Notes under the pieces: generated by a model | What the model was told of the DNA's origin: nothing | Database searches by the model: none | What the model saw: only the letters and a program-made list of their open reading frames with translations | NCBI RefSeq assembly: GCF_021390935.1 | Contig: NZ_JAJPUI010000007.1 | Coordinates: 372,001 to 436,000 of the forward strand | Source: Streptomyces sp. CC228A | Lineage (GTDB): Bacteria; Actinomycetota; Actinomycetes; Streptomycetales; Streptomycetaceae | Direction: 5' to 3' | Length of the DNA stretch: 64,000 bases | Made by a program: the position numbers and the translations under genes | Shown: positions 34,353 through 43,487 of the stretch, one piece after another | Numbering within the stretch: position 1 is the stretch's first letter | Layout: every line of letters starts with the position of its first letter

Positions 34353-36409
34353 GTCTTTCGGTGCCCCTCTTCGTACATGGCCTGGAACAGCGCGTTGCTG
34401 ATCTTCGACAGCTGCATCGGCGGTACCCACCGTAGCCCCAGCCCCTTGGCCAACACGGTCACTCGTGCATGCGTCACCTGTACGGGAAAGATCTCCGTGT
34501 CCGAAAACCTCAACGCCATGGCCTTGCCCGACACATCGGCTGCGGCACGCACTTCGGCATGACCATATACGCCCAGGTGTTCGAATCGCGAGAAGAGGGT
34601 ATCGGGGTCGTCGATGACCACCTCGTCGAGCCGCGAGCAGCCGATGACCATCTTGCCCTGCTGCCCAGAAGTCCCCTCACTGACGTACCACAGGATCCGG
34701 GCGGGAACGCTTTCTCCTCGGTGTCCGGGCGAGCGGTAGTAGACATGCTCGCGGCTGATGCCCAGTACGTCGTCACGGGGAACGAGCATGGCCGGAACGT
34801 CGAAGAGCTCCGTGGACCAGCGCGGCTTGATGGGCGCGATGAAGGAGGGCAGGGCCGTGTCGATCAGTTTGGCCGGCCACCACACCCGCTCGGCCACGCT
34901 CGCGATCTCGGGCGACACACGATCATCCAGCCGTGGCGTCGACCTCCTCATCCGCCCCGCGATCTCCGCAGCCCGCTCCGAGACCACCTCAGCAGGTCCG
35001 CAGACGTCGACCAGAAGTGCGGTGAAGCCGCTCTCGTCCTCGGTGAAGCCGTCAGCGCCGGCAGCCGCCATAGCCGTCGGCGACAGGAACGGATCGGAGA
35101 TATGGACTGCCTGCGCCCCTCGCTCCCGGCCAAGCCGCTTGAGCATGAACAGCAGTTGCCGTGCAAGTGTCTCTTCCAGCGGGTGAGATGCCGTGCGGAG
35201 GAACGCGACGTTCAACGTGCGGCCGTCCATTGCCCAGACGTAAAGGGCTACCGGGTGCCCCTCTCCGTCCCGGAGCAGCTCCCTGCGCCACAGCACGCCG
35301 ACATTGGCGAGGCTTTTCAGCCGCTCCGCGAAGGCCGTTCCACGGTCGCCCTCGGCCTGGTCGAAGAAGGCGACCAGCTCTCCTTCACCGCCTGGCGCGA
35401 TCTCCTCGGCGGAGAAGGCAGTGCCCATGAGATCCGCAGGACGGTACACCTGCGCCTGGCGCAGTTCGTCCACATGCAGCGTGACCACCGCCGGGGAGAC
35501 GACCTTGACCCGCGCGACGTCCCAGGCGATGTCCGCCAGAGCCGCCAGTGCGGGATCACGCGTCACCAGCACCTGGAGACCAGCACACGACGTCTCGGCC
35601 ACGTAGCGCAAGCGAGCGCGCTGCCGCTCATTCAGGGGGACATCAGGCAGCTCCTTCCTCGCTGCAGCGGCCAGCTCCTCCAAGCGGATGGCAACGGCAG
35701 CGCTGTCGGGAGACAGTGCCCGCAACTCGGCGAGCCCCGCACGCTGATGGTTGCGCGCCTCACGCTCCTCGACATCACGCACATCGTGCAGAAGCTGCGG
35801 AGTGAACGCGAGCTCGATCAGGTCGGCGAGCCATCCCGCTTCGAGGGCACGCGACTCAGCAACAGCGCGCTCCGCTCCCGCACCGCGCAGCCCGGCGAAC
35901 ACGCCATGGTCGACGGTCACCACCAGCAGCGCATCACTTTGGGCCTCGGTGAACAGATCCTCATGCCCCAGATCGAGCCACCAGGTGTCCAGCGTCTCCT
36001 TGTCCTTGCCCCTCCCCAGACTCTCACCCTTGGGAACAAAACCCAGCGCCGTCCACATACCGCTGAGCCCGTAGTCGCGCCGGCACTTCGCACGAATACC
36101 GAGCCGATGAGCATGCCGCGCGCCGATCGCCTCAATCAGCTCGCGAGCAACACTCTTGCCCCGGTGCTCCTCAGCCACGCACAAATGAGCCAGACGCACA
36201 TACAGACTCCGCTTGGGCAGCCCGAAGAGCGCGTAGCCGACGACCTCCTCGTCATCCACGGCCACCAGCAGGCCACCGTCCTCGGCGTGCTTACGGTAGG
36301 CAGGCGGCGTGAGCAGCCCCAGATACTTCGTGTATCGGTCGCCCAAAGCGATAACCGCGTCCAGCAGCTCCGACTGTTCCGCAGACACCGGCTGCACTCT
36401 GATCGCCAT
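34349..36409 (-). CDS. multidomain GNAT acetyltransferase / PIN-like / GNAT-like / PUA-like protein
   Basis: The 686-residue protein appears to have four parts. Residues 1-150 are a GNAT domain, with LAHLCVAEEHRGKSVARELI as the acetyl-CoA-binding loop and GLSGMWTALGFVPKGE at its end. Residues about 155-300 look like a PIN-type nuclease: LVVTVDHGVF, LIELAFTPQLLHDV and QVLVTRDPALAAL supply acidic residues in PIN order. Residues about 340-480 resemble a second GNAT-like fold (YVWAMDGRTLNVAFLRT). Residues about 560-680 (VYYRSPGHRGES, GCSRLDEVV, MALRFSDTEIFPVQV) look like a PUA/EVE-like RNA-binding domain. The ASCH gene overlaps its stop. Function is unknown; RNA-directed toxicity or defence is inferred from domains and neighbours. 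Confidence 0.65.
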   Translation of the reverse strand: MAIRVQPVSAEQSELLDAVIALGDRYTKYLGLLTPPAYRKHAEDGGLLVAVDDEEVVGYALFGLPKRSLYVRLAHLCVAEEHRGKSVARELIEAIGARHAHRLGIRAKCRRDYGLSGMWTALGFVPKGESLGRGKDKETLDTWWLDLGHEDLFTEAQSDALLVVTVDHGVFAGLRGAGAERAVAESRALEAGWLADLIELAFTPQLLHDVRDVEEREARNHQRAGLAELRALSPDSAAVAIRLEELAAAARKELPDVPLNERQRARLRYVAETSCAGLQVLVTRDPALAALADIAWDVARVKVVSPAVVTLHVDELRQAQVYRPADLMGTAFSAEEIAPGGEGELVAFFDQAEGDRGTAFAERLKSLANVGVLWRRELLRDGEGHPVALYVWAMDGRTLNVAFLRTASHPLEETLARQLLFMLKRLGRERGAQAVHISDPFLSPTAMAAAGADGFTEDESGFTALLVDVCGPAEVVSERAAEIAGRMRRSTPRLDDRVSPEIASVAERVWWPAKLIDTALPSFIAPIKPRWSTELFDVPAMLVPRDDVLGISREHVYYRSPGHRGESVPARILWYVSEGTSGQQGKMVIGCSRLDEVVIDDPDTLFSRFEHLGVYGHAEVRAAADVSGKAMALRFSDTEIFPVQVTHARVTVLAKGLGLRWVPPMQLSKISNALFQAMYEEGHRKT

Positions 36410-36785
36410 GTTCCCCCTCCGGTTCCCTCAACCGACAAAGCCCCAGGACGGCATACTGCCCAACAACGTCAGTGCCGAGCCACTGATTGATCAAAACCGG
36501 CTAACTGGCGGGAAGGCACCTGCTCTTGTTTCGGTCGGGTAGATCGGAGGTGGTGAGTTTGCGCTTCGCGGCGGATTGACTGGGACCGTCGGTTGCTCGC
36601 CGGCGGCAGCACACAAAGACGCTGGAGAAGGAGAACGAACGCTTGCGAGCGAAGCTCAGTGGCTGAAGGCCCGACCGGGCGCCGGCGGCACGCGCCATCG
36701 CCGCATAGACGCGGTTCACGTCAGCCTTCGCTCGTTCAAGCGAATTGTTTCGAACCGCCCGTCGCTGACAAACGGAACTGACAGC
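36410..36785. other. divergent intergenic region with a small gene relic
   Basis: The region lies between the GNAT-PIN gene and the plus-strand gene at 36786 and must contain both promoters. A plus-strand frame at about 36585-36663 reads VARRRQHTKTLEKENERLRAK, then a stop. This is a coiled-coil fragment of the kind found at the end of transposon-associated helical proteins; no start or further part remains. It is probably a relic. Confidence 0.35.
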
Positions 36786-38240
36786 ATGCCGCCCGTCGTA
36801 CCTCAACCTACAGCCGAAGGCGGGCCATTGGAACGGCAGGTCAATGAGCGGCAGCTCGCAGTGCTGCAGTGGGTGGGAGACGGGTGCCCTGCTGGCATCT
36901 GGGAGACCAGCTCCTACAAGACCACGTGTCAGGCACTGCAGAACCGGGGCCTGGTCACGGTCTCCCGGAAGGGCGGGCGGTGGAGCGTCGCCCTGACGAG
37001 CGCCGGCCAGCACTACCTAGCGCACGGTACTTACCCTCCCCGCGGGTCACGCCCGCGGAAGGCCCAGGCCGCCGCTCCGCAGCCGCCGCGCACCCGAGCG
37101 CAGGAGGCTCCGGCCGCCGGGCGGAAGCCGAGTCCTCCTTCACAGCCTCGCGTGACGTTCACGGAGCAGCTGCTGCAAGAGCTCGCGGAGGCCGGCGGCA
37201 GGATCGTCAAGAGCGGCAGCGGTCCGGACTTGGAGAAGTGGCCGTCCCGCGTCGCCGCGGCACGCAGGTCCGGAAGGGCCCCGGAGACAAAGGAGCTGTA
37301 CGGGGGCTGGTGCGATGGCGGGTACGAGATCAAGCTCGTCGACACCCCCGCCTGGCGCCTCGCCGTCCTCGAACCCGTCCCTGTGCCAGCGCGGCTCACG
37401 CGGCCGCACACCGTGGTCCGGGCCATGCAGAGCCAAACCCAGCCGCTGGGCCTCACGAAGCCCGTCCAAGGACGTGCCCTCCGGCTCGTCCAGGCGCTGA
37501 TCATCGCTGCCGAGGCCGCAGGACATTCCAGTTCGGCGGGACAGACCGGCTTCGCTCCCCCGTCTCATCGCCGCCGCAGGGCATCTCCCCACTTCACCAT
37601 CACCGCGCAGGGGCAGACCGTGGGGTTCCTTGTCCTCCAGGAACAGGACCGGACCGAGCACGTCGCCACTGAGAAGGAACTCGCCGAGGCCAAGAACAAC
37701 TCCTGGATCAGGATTCCCCGCTTCGACTACACCCCGTCCGAACGCCTCCGCTTCGTCCTCAACGGCGGCCAGCCGCACCGGGCGAGCGAGTGGGCCGACA
37801 CCCCCGGCCGCTCCCTCGAGGAGCAGCTCGCCGAGATCGCCCAAGAGGTCACGCTCCGCGGCGAGGCCACTGAACGCAGACGCCAGGACGAGATCGAAGC
37901 GGCACGCCAGAAACGCATCCGCTGGGAAGCCGCCATGGAAGAAGCCCGCATCCAGTACGCCGAGTCGTACCGCGTCAGACACTTGGAAGCGCAGGAAGCG
38001 GCATGGCGCCGCACCACCCGACTGACCGAGTACGTGAGCGCCGTACGCACGCGAGCCGAGGCCATGCCGCCGGGGCAGGCGAGAACCGACGCCGAAGCAT
38101 GGATCAGCTGGGCAACGGCCACCATCGAGCGCCTCGACCCGCTGAGCACACCACCCCGGTTGCCCGACGTCCCCGAACCGCGAGCCGACGACCTCAGACC
38201 ATTCCTCGGGCACTGGAGCCCCTACGGCCCCACCTACTGA
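36786..38240 (+). CDS. hypothetical protein with N-terminal winged helix and C-terminal coiled coil
   Basis: The 484-residue protein starts at ATG 36786. Residues about 15-75 (RQLAVLQWVGDGCPAGIWE, then CQALQNRGLVTVSRKGGRW) form a winged helix-like DNA-binding region. A basic Pro/Ala-rich linker follows. The central part (RALRLVQALIIAAEAAGHSS and HFTITAQGQTVGFLVLQEQD) is an alpha/beta domain of unknown function that I recall only from actinomycete hypotheticals. Residues about 345-450 are a charged coiled coil (TERRRQDEIEAARQKRIRWE). It sits at the border between the defence island and the core genes and could belong to either. Confidence 0.6.
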   Translation: MPPVVPQPTAEGGPLERQVNERQLAVLQWVGDGCPAGIWETSSYKTTCQALQNRGLVTVSRKGGRWSVALTSAGQHYLAHGTYPPRGSRPRKAQAAAPQPPRTRAQEAPAAGRKPSPPSQPRVTFTEQLLQELAEAGGRIVKSGSGPDLEKWPSRVAAARRSGRAPETKELYGGWCDGGYEIKLVDTPAWRLAVLEPVPVPARLTRPHTVVRAMQSQTQPLGLTKPVQGRALRLVQALIIAAEAAGHSSSAGQTGFAPPSHRRRRASPHFTITAQGQTVGFLVLQEQDRTEHVATEKELAEAKNNSWIRIPRFDYTPSERLRFVLNGGQPHRASEWADTPGRSLEEQLAEIAQEVTLRGEATERRRQDEIEAARQKRIRWEAAMEEARIQYAESYRVRHLEAQEAAWRRTTRLTEYVSAVRTRAEAMPPGQARTDAEAWISWATATIERLDPLSTPPRLPDVPEPRADDLRPFLGHWSPYGPTY

Positions 38241-38512
38241 GCACCTGCTGCGTCAGACGTCCGGCCCACCAAAGTACGGCGACAGCGCGCCTGCCGCCGC
38301 AATCAGCGGCGCCGGAGCCGGCCGAGATTTCTTCAAGTTCCCGCAAAGCCAGCCCTCGGGAGCACGCCTTCCACCCGGCATTACCTGCACGATCAGCTAG
38401 GTGACACCCCATCAGAACGAGCGTCAAATGAGCGTCACGAGCGTCATTTCAGCGTCAAGATATCGCCCTTAACGCCCACAACGCACATAATGCGCAGGCA
38501 CAAAACCGCAGG
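38241..38512. other. gap with short GAGCGTCA repeats
   Basis: At 38415-38458 the motif GAGCGTCA (or CAGCGTCA) occurs four times within about 40 bases, with ATG- and A/T-rich spacing around it. It is close to the 3' ends of two convergent genes, so it may be a terminator-related or insertion scar. No gene is seen. Confidence 0.4.
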
Positions 38513-39841
38513 TCAGGAGCCCTTCGCGGCCGGTTCAAGGATGGCGACACACTCCACGTGATGGGTCATCGGAAAAAGGTCGAACGCCCGCAGCGTACGC
38601 ACCCGGTAGCCGGCGTCGCGGAAGTACGCGAGGTCGCGGGCGAGGGCGGCCGGGTCGCAGGCGACGTAGGCGATGCGGCGGGGGCCGAGGCCGGCCAGGT
38701 GGTGGACGGTCTGCTTGCCGGCGCCTGCGCGCGGGGGGTCCAGGACGACGAGGTCGACGTCGGTGATGCCGGTGCGCGGCAGGACCGCCTCGACCTTGCC
38801 CAGTTCGACGCGGACGCGGGGGAAGTCCGCGAGGTTGTGGCGGGCGTCCTCGACCGCGCGCTTGCCGGACTCGATGCCGAGGACCGCGCCCTTCTCGCCC
38901 ACGCGGTCCGCGAGCGCGCCCGTGAAGAGGCCGGCGCCGCAGTAGAGGTCCAGGGCCGTGTCGCCCTTGCGCGGGAGGAGGCCCTGCATGACGGCGCGGA
39001 CGAGGGTGTCCGCGGCCTTCGGGTGGACCTGCCAGAAGCCGCCGTTGCCCACGCGGTGGGTGCGGTCGTCGGCGCGCTCGCGGACGAAGGGGCGACCGTG
39101 GACGCGGTGGACGCTGCCGTCCTTCTCCGAGACGCGGAGCACGGACACGGGCCTGTCCAGCTCCACCAGGGGGAGACGGGCCCCGGGGCGGGGGGTGAGG
39201 ATGACCTGGCGGTCCTGGGAGCCGGTCGCGGCGATGGCCTCCACCGTCGCCATGCCGGGCCACTGGCGCTTCTCGATGCCCAGTTCCGTCACACCCTGCG
39301 CGGCGATCATGCAGTGGTCGATCGGCTCCACCTCGTGGGAGCGGTGGCGGCGCAGGCCCACGCGGCCGCCCGGGTCGATCGCGTACTGGACGCGGGTGCG
39401 CCACTGCGGGACCTCGCCGGCGGGCAGCTTGTCGCCCTCGGCGGGCACGACCGTGCCGTCCCAGCCGGCCTCCTCGGGCGTCAGGCCCGCCAGGCGGTGC
39501 AGTTGTTCGGCGATGACGTCCGCCTTCAGGCGGCGCTGGGCGCCAGGCTTGGCGTGCTGCCAGTCGCAGCCGCCGCAGCGGCCGGGGCCGGCGAAGCGGC
39601 ACGGTGCCTCGATGCGGTCCTTGGACGCGTCGAGGATCCTGACCGCGTCGGCCCGCAGGAAGCGGGAGCCCGCTTCGCCCTCGGTGACCCGGGCGATCAC
39701 GCGTTCGCCCGGCAGCGTGTGCCGTACGAACAGGACGCGGCCCTCCGCGGTGCGGGCGATGCAGTGGCCGCCATGCGCGACGGGGCCGATCTCGACCTCG
39801 TACTCCTCCCCGACCAGCGAGGACTCGGGTGCGTTCGGCAT
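38513..39841 (-). CDS. class I SAM-dependent RNA methyltransferase, RumA/TrmA type
   Basis: The 442-residue protein has an N-terminal TRAM domain (EYEVEIGPVAHGGHCIAR), the iron-sulfur ligand set CRFAGPGRCGGCDWQH near residues 81-96, the SAM motif DLYCGAGLFTGALAD, the LVVLDPPRAG motif, and the catalytic nucleophile region YVACDPAALARD. All are standard for 5-methyluridine RNA methyltransferases acting on rRNA or tRNA. Which position it modifies cannot be told. It is the first clear core gene on the right side of the accessory region. It ends next to the APC permease, which is transcribed the same way. Confidence 0.9.
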   Translation of the reverse strand: MPNAPESSLVGEEYEVEIGPVAHGGHCIARTAEGRVLFVRHTLPGERVIARVTEGEAGSRFLRADAVRILDASKDRIEAPCRFAGPGRCGGCDWQHAKPGAQRRLKADVIAEQLHRLAGLTPEEAGWDGTVVPAEGDKLPAGEVPQWRTRVQYAIDPGGRVGLRRHRSHEVEPIDHCMIAAQGVTELGIEKRQWPGMATVEAIAATGSQDRQVILTPRPGARLPLVELDRPVSVLRVSEKDGSVHRVHGRPFVRERADDRTHRVGNGGFWQVHPKAADTLVRAVMQGLLPRKGDTALDLYCGAGLFTGALADRVGEKGAVLGIESGKRAVEDARHNLADFPRVRVELGKVEAVLPRTGITDVDLVVLDPPRAGAGKQTVHHLAGLGPRRIAYVACDPAALARDLAYFRDAGYRVRTLRAFDLFPMTHHVECVAILEPAAKGS

Positions 39842-39953
39842 GGCGGGGTGACTCCAGGGAGAGAAGGGGTGAGGAAGGGCGCCGGCCCGCGGGTCACGGG
39901 GCGACGGCCCCGGGTGAGGGGACGGCAGCCCACCAGTCTACGGGCGCCGCGGG

Positions 39954-42002
39954 TCACTCCGTGCCAGCCGGGGTGTCCTCCGCGCCGTCGAGGGGTCCGC
40001 GGCGCACCGAGCCGGGTGCGTTCCAGTCCTGGTTCCTGCGGGCGCGCTGCTTCGCGAGCTCGGAGGAGCGCAGCTGGTACGGCACCGACGTGACCATCAC
40101 GCCCGGGGTGAACAGGAGTCTGCCCTTGAGGCGCAGGGCGCTCTGGTTGTGCAGCAGCTGCTCGTACCAGTGGCCGACAACGTACTCGGGGATGACCACG
40201 CTGACGACATCGCGGGGGCTCTCGCGGCGCAGCCGCTTGACGTAGTCGACGACCGGGCGGGTGACTTCGCGGTACGGGGAGTCCAGGACCTTCAGCGGCA
40301 CGTTGACGGCGCGTCGCTCCCACTCGTCGCGCAGCGCCCGGGTCTCCTCCGGGTCGACGTTGACGGTGAGCGCCTCCAGGGTGTCGGAGCGCATCAGCTT
40401 GGCGTAGGCGAGCGCGCGGAGCGCGGGGCGGTGGATCTTGGAGACGAGGACGAGGGAGTGGACGCGGGCCGGGCGCAGGCTGTCCTCGCTGGGGCCGTCG
40501 GGTGCGGCCAGCTCCTCCGCCACGCGGTCGTAGTGCTTCCGGATGGCGTGCATCGTCACGTAGAAGACCGCCATGCCGACGAGGGACACCCAGGCGCCGT
40601 GCTCGAACTTGGTGATCAGCACCACGGCGAGGACGAGCCCGGTGAGCGCCGCCCCGAGGGCGTTGATCGCCCGGGAGCGCTGCATGCGCCTGCGCCGCGC
40701 CCGGTCGGTCTCGGTGCGCAGGAGGCGGTTCCAGTGCCGCACCATTCCGGTCTGGCTCAGGGTGAAGGAGACGAAGACGCCGACGATGTACAGCTGGATG
40801 AGGCGGGTGGAGTCCGCCTCGTACGCGTAGACGAGCGCGGCGGCGGCACCCGCGAGCAGGACGATGCCGTTGGAGAAGGCGAGGCGGTCGCCGCGGGTGT
40901 GGAGCTGGCGGGGCAGGTAGCGGTCCTGCGCGAGGATCGAGCCGAGGAGCGGGAAGCCGTTGTACGCGGTGTTCGCGGCGAGGAACAGCACCAGCGCGGT
41001 CGCGGCGGCCAGCAGCAGGAACGGGAAGCTGTGGTCGCCGAAGACGGCCGCGGCGACCTGGGAGATCACCGGGTCCTGGATGTAGCCGGGTCCGACGGGT
41101 TCGCCGTCGCGCAGCAGGTCCTGCGCCGGGTGCTCGGCCATCTTGACGCCGGTGGCGAGGGCCAAGGCGATGATGCCGCAGAACATGGTGGCGGCGAAGC
41201 CGCCCATGAGGGCGAGGGTGGTGGCGGCGTTGCGGCTCTTCGGCTTGCGGAAGGCGGGGACGCCGTTGCTGATCGCCTCGACGCCGGTGAGCGCGGCGCA
41301 GCCGGAGGAGAAGGCCCGCAGCAGCAGGAAGCACAGGGCGAGCCCGGCCAGGCCCTGGTGTTCTGGCCGGATCTCCAGGTCGGCGGTGGGCGCCCGCATG
41401 GTGTCGCCGAGGACGAGCCCGCGGAAGGCGCCCCAGGCGATGAGGGCGAAGACGCCCGCCACGAAGACGTAGGTGGGGATGGCGAAGAGGCGCCCCGACT
41501 CCTTGACGCCGCGGAGGTTCATGAGGGTCAGCAGCACGATGACGGCGACGGCGGACGCCGTCTTGTGCTCCACGATGAAGGGGACGGCGGAGCCGAGGTT
41601 CTCCACGCCTGCGGAGATGGAGACGGCCACGGTCAGGACGTAGTCGACGAGGAGGGCGCTCGCCACGCCGAGGCCGGCCTTGGGCCCGAGGTTGGTCTGC
41701 GCGACCTCGTAGTCGCCGCCGCCACTGGGGTAGGCGTGCACGTTCTGCCGGTAGGAGGCGACGACCGTGAACATCAGCACCACGACGGCTGCCGCGATCC
41801 ACGGGCTGTGGACGTACGCGGACGCGCCGGCGACGGACAGGACGAGGAGGACCTCGCCCGGCGCGTAGGCCACCGACGACAGGGGGTCGGAGGCGAAGAC
41901 CGGGAGGGCGATCCGCTTCGGCAGCAGCGTCTCCGCCAGTCGGTCGCTCCGCAGGGCCCGGCCGATGAGGATCCGTTTGGGCGCGTCGGTCAGTTTGGAC
42001 AC
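39954..42002 (-). CDS. APC-superfamily permease
   Basis: GTG 42002 (SKLTDAPKRILIGRAL) gives the usual beginning; the longer frame to 42056 has no ribosome-binding site. The 682-residue protein has the consensus ALPVFASDPLSSVAYAPGEVLLVL, about 12 hydrophobic helices to residue 450, and a 200-residue cytoplasmic C-terminus (LVLVSKIHRPALRALAYAK) like that of KUP/APC-type potassium or amino-acid transporters. Next to it, divergent, are two TrkA-type NAD-binding proteins that often regulate K+ channels or transporters. So a potassium role is plausible but inferred. Confidence 0.8.
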   Translation of the reverse strand: MSKLTDAPKRILIGRALRSDRLAETLLPKRIALPVFASDPLSSVAYAPGEVLLVLSVAGASAYVHSPWIAAAVVVLMFTVVASYRQNVHAYPSGGGDYEVAQTNLGPKAGLGVASALLVDYVLTVAVSISAGVENLGSAVPFIVEHKTASAVAVIVLLTLMNLRGVKESGRLFAIPTYVFVAGVFALIAWGAFRGLVLGDTMRAPTADLEIRPEHQGLAGLALCFLLLRAFSSGCAALTGVEAISNGVPAFRKPKSRNAATTLALMGGFAATMFCGIIALALATGVKMAEHPAQDLLRDGEPVGPGYIQDPVISQVAAAVFGDHSFPFLLLAAATALVLFLAANTAYNGFPLLGSILAQDRYLPRQLHTRGDRLAFSNGIVLLAGAAAALVYAYEADSTRLIQLYIVGVFVSFTLSQTGMVRHWNRLLRTETDRARRRRMQRSRAINALGAALTGLVLAVVLITKFEHGAWVSLVGMAVFYVTMHAIRKHYDRVAEELAAPDGPSEDSLRPARVHSLVLVSKIHRPALRALAYAKLMRSDTLEALTVNVDPEETRALRDEWERRAVNVPLKVLDSPYREVTRPVVDYVKRLRRESPRDVVSVVIPEYVVGHWYEQLLHNQSALRLKGRLLFTPGVMVTSVPYQLRSSELAKQRARRNQDWNAPGSVRRGPLDGAEDTPAGTE

Positions 42003-42156
42003 TCGGGGAATCCTAAGCGGTGGATTCGGGCCAGGCTCCGGCCGGTTGCCGGGCATAAGCTCGTCACGAGTCGGATCACGGTCGGCGGTGTCTGCCGCGC
42101 AGACGAGAGAGAAGAGTGAGCAGGGTGTTTCCGCAGGTCAACAGGGGCAGGCCAAC

Positions 42157-42825
42157 GTGCACATTGTGATCATGGGGTGCGGGCGCGTCGGTGCCGCGCT
42201 CGCTCAGACCCTGGAGCGGCAGGGACACACGATCGCCGTCATCGACCAGGAGCCGAGGGCCTTCCGGCGGCTGGGTGCCGGTTTCGGCGGGCGCCGGGTG
42301 ACGGGGGTGGGTTTCGACCAGGACACCCTGCGCGAGGCGGGCATCGAGGAGGCGGGTGCCTTCGCCGCGGTGAGCAGCGGCGACAACTCCAACATCATCG
42401 CCGCGCGGGTGGCGCGGGAGATGTTCGGCATCGAGAACGTCGCGGCCCGCATCTACGACCCGCGGCGGGCCGAGGTGTACCAGCGGCTGGGCATCCCCAC
42501 GGTGGCCACGGTCCGCTGGACGGCCGACCAGATGCTGCGGCGGCTGCTGCCGTCGGGGTCGGAGGCGCTGTGGCGGGATCCGAGCGGCGGTGTGCAGCTT
42601 GCGGAGGTGCACACGTCGCCCGCCTGGATCGGCCACAAGGTGAGCCGGCTCCAGGAGGAGACGGGGGTGCGGGTCGCGTTCCTGACGCGGCTGGGCGAGG
42701 CGGTGCTGCCGACGTCGCAGACCGTGCTGCAGGACGGGGACCTGGTGCACGTGATGATGCGCACGGACGAGGTCGAGAAGGTCGAGGCGGCGTTCGCCCG
42801 CGGTCCCGAGGAGGGTGGTCAGTGA
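42157..42825 (+). CDS. TrkA-N/TrkA-C potassium regulator (first of pair)
   Basis: GTG 42157 begins HIVIMGCGRVGAALA, the nucleotide-binding G-x-G-x-x-G Rossmann start of a TrkA-N (RCK) domain in 222 residues. The second half (EVHTSPAWIGHKVSRLQEE, DLVHVMMRTDE) is the TrkA-C domain. Ligand is NAD(H) or ATP by family. Its stop overlaps the ATG of the second TrkA gene (TGATG), so the pair is coupled. Together with the APC permease upstream on the opposite strand, this fits a potassium uptake locus (CeoB/CeoC-like naming). Confidence 0.85.
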   Translation: MHIVIMGCGRVGAALAQTLERQGHTIAVIDQEPRAFRRLGAGFGGRRVTGVGFDQDTLREAGIEEAGAFAAVSSGDNSNIIAARVAREMFGIENVAARIYDPRRAEVYQRLGIPTVATVRWTADQMLRRLLPSGSEALWRDPSGGVQLAEVHTSPAWIGHKVSRLQEETGVRVAFLTRLGEAVLPTSQTVLQDGDLVHVMMRTDEVEKVEAAFARGPEEGGQ

Positions 42826-43487
42826 TGCGGGTCGCGATCGCGGGTGCGGGGGCGGTGGGCCGGTCCATCGCGGGAGAGCTCCTGGAGAACGGGCACGAGG
42901 TGCTGCTCATCGACAAGGCGCCGACCGCCATCTCGGTGGAGCGGGTGCCGCTGGCGGAGTGGCTGCTGGCCGACGCGTGCGAGATCACGTCGCTCGACGA
43001 GGCGGCGCTGGAGCGCTGCAACGTCGTCATCGCGGCGACCGGCGACGACAAGGTGAACCTGGTCGTGTCGCTGCTCGCCAAGACAGAGTACGGGGTGCCG
43101 CGCGTGGTCGCCCGGGTCAACAACCCGAAGAACGAGTGGCTGTTCACCGAGGCGTGGGGCGTGGACGTGGCGGTGTCGACACCGCGCCTGATGTCGGCCC
43201 TGGTGGAGGAGGCGGTGAGCGTCGGCGACCTGGTGCGGCTGCTGCGCTTCAGCCACGGCGACGCGAACCTGGTGGAGCTGACGCTGCCGCCGGAGTCGGG
43301 CCTGGCCGGGACGCAGGTGGGGGACGTGGACTGGCCGCAGGACACGTCGCTGGTGACGATCATCCGCGGCTCGCGGGTCCTGACGCCGACCCCGGAGGAG
43401 ACCCTGGAGCCCGGCGACGAACTGCTGTTCGTGGCGGCGCAGGCCCGGGAGGAGCAGTTGGAGGAGCTGCTGTCGGTGCGGCGCTAG
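42825..43487 (+). CDS. TrkA-N/TrkA-C potassium regulator (second of pair)
   Basis: The 220-residue protein begins MRVAIAGAGAVGRSIAGELL (Rossmann GxGxxG). The middle has VVIAATGDDKVNLVVSLLAKT, the conserved TrkA switch region, and the C-terminal TrkA-C domain ends GDELLFVAAQAREEQL. Similar to, but not identical with, the first protein. The two probably form a heteromeric ring. Translationally coupled to the previous gene by TGATG. Confidence 0.85.
   Translation: MRVAIAGAGAVGRSIAGELLENGHEVLLIDKAPTAISVERVPLAEWLLADACEITSLDEAALERCNVVIAATGDDKVNLVVSLLAKTEYGVPRVVARVNNPKNEWLFTEAWGVDVAVSTPRLMSALVEEAVSVGDLVRLLRFSHGDANLVELTLPPESGLAGTQVGDVDWPQDTSLVTIIRGSRVLTPTPEETLEPGDELLFVAAQAREEQLEELLSVRR

Noticed and set aside
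36501..37013. Minus-strand frame of 170 codons over the divergent gap
   Set aside because: It overlaps a better plus-strand gene, and its sequence is the complement of a coiled-coil relic without family features.
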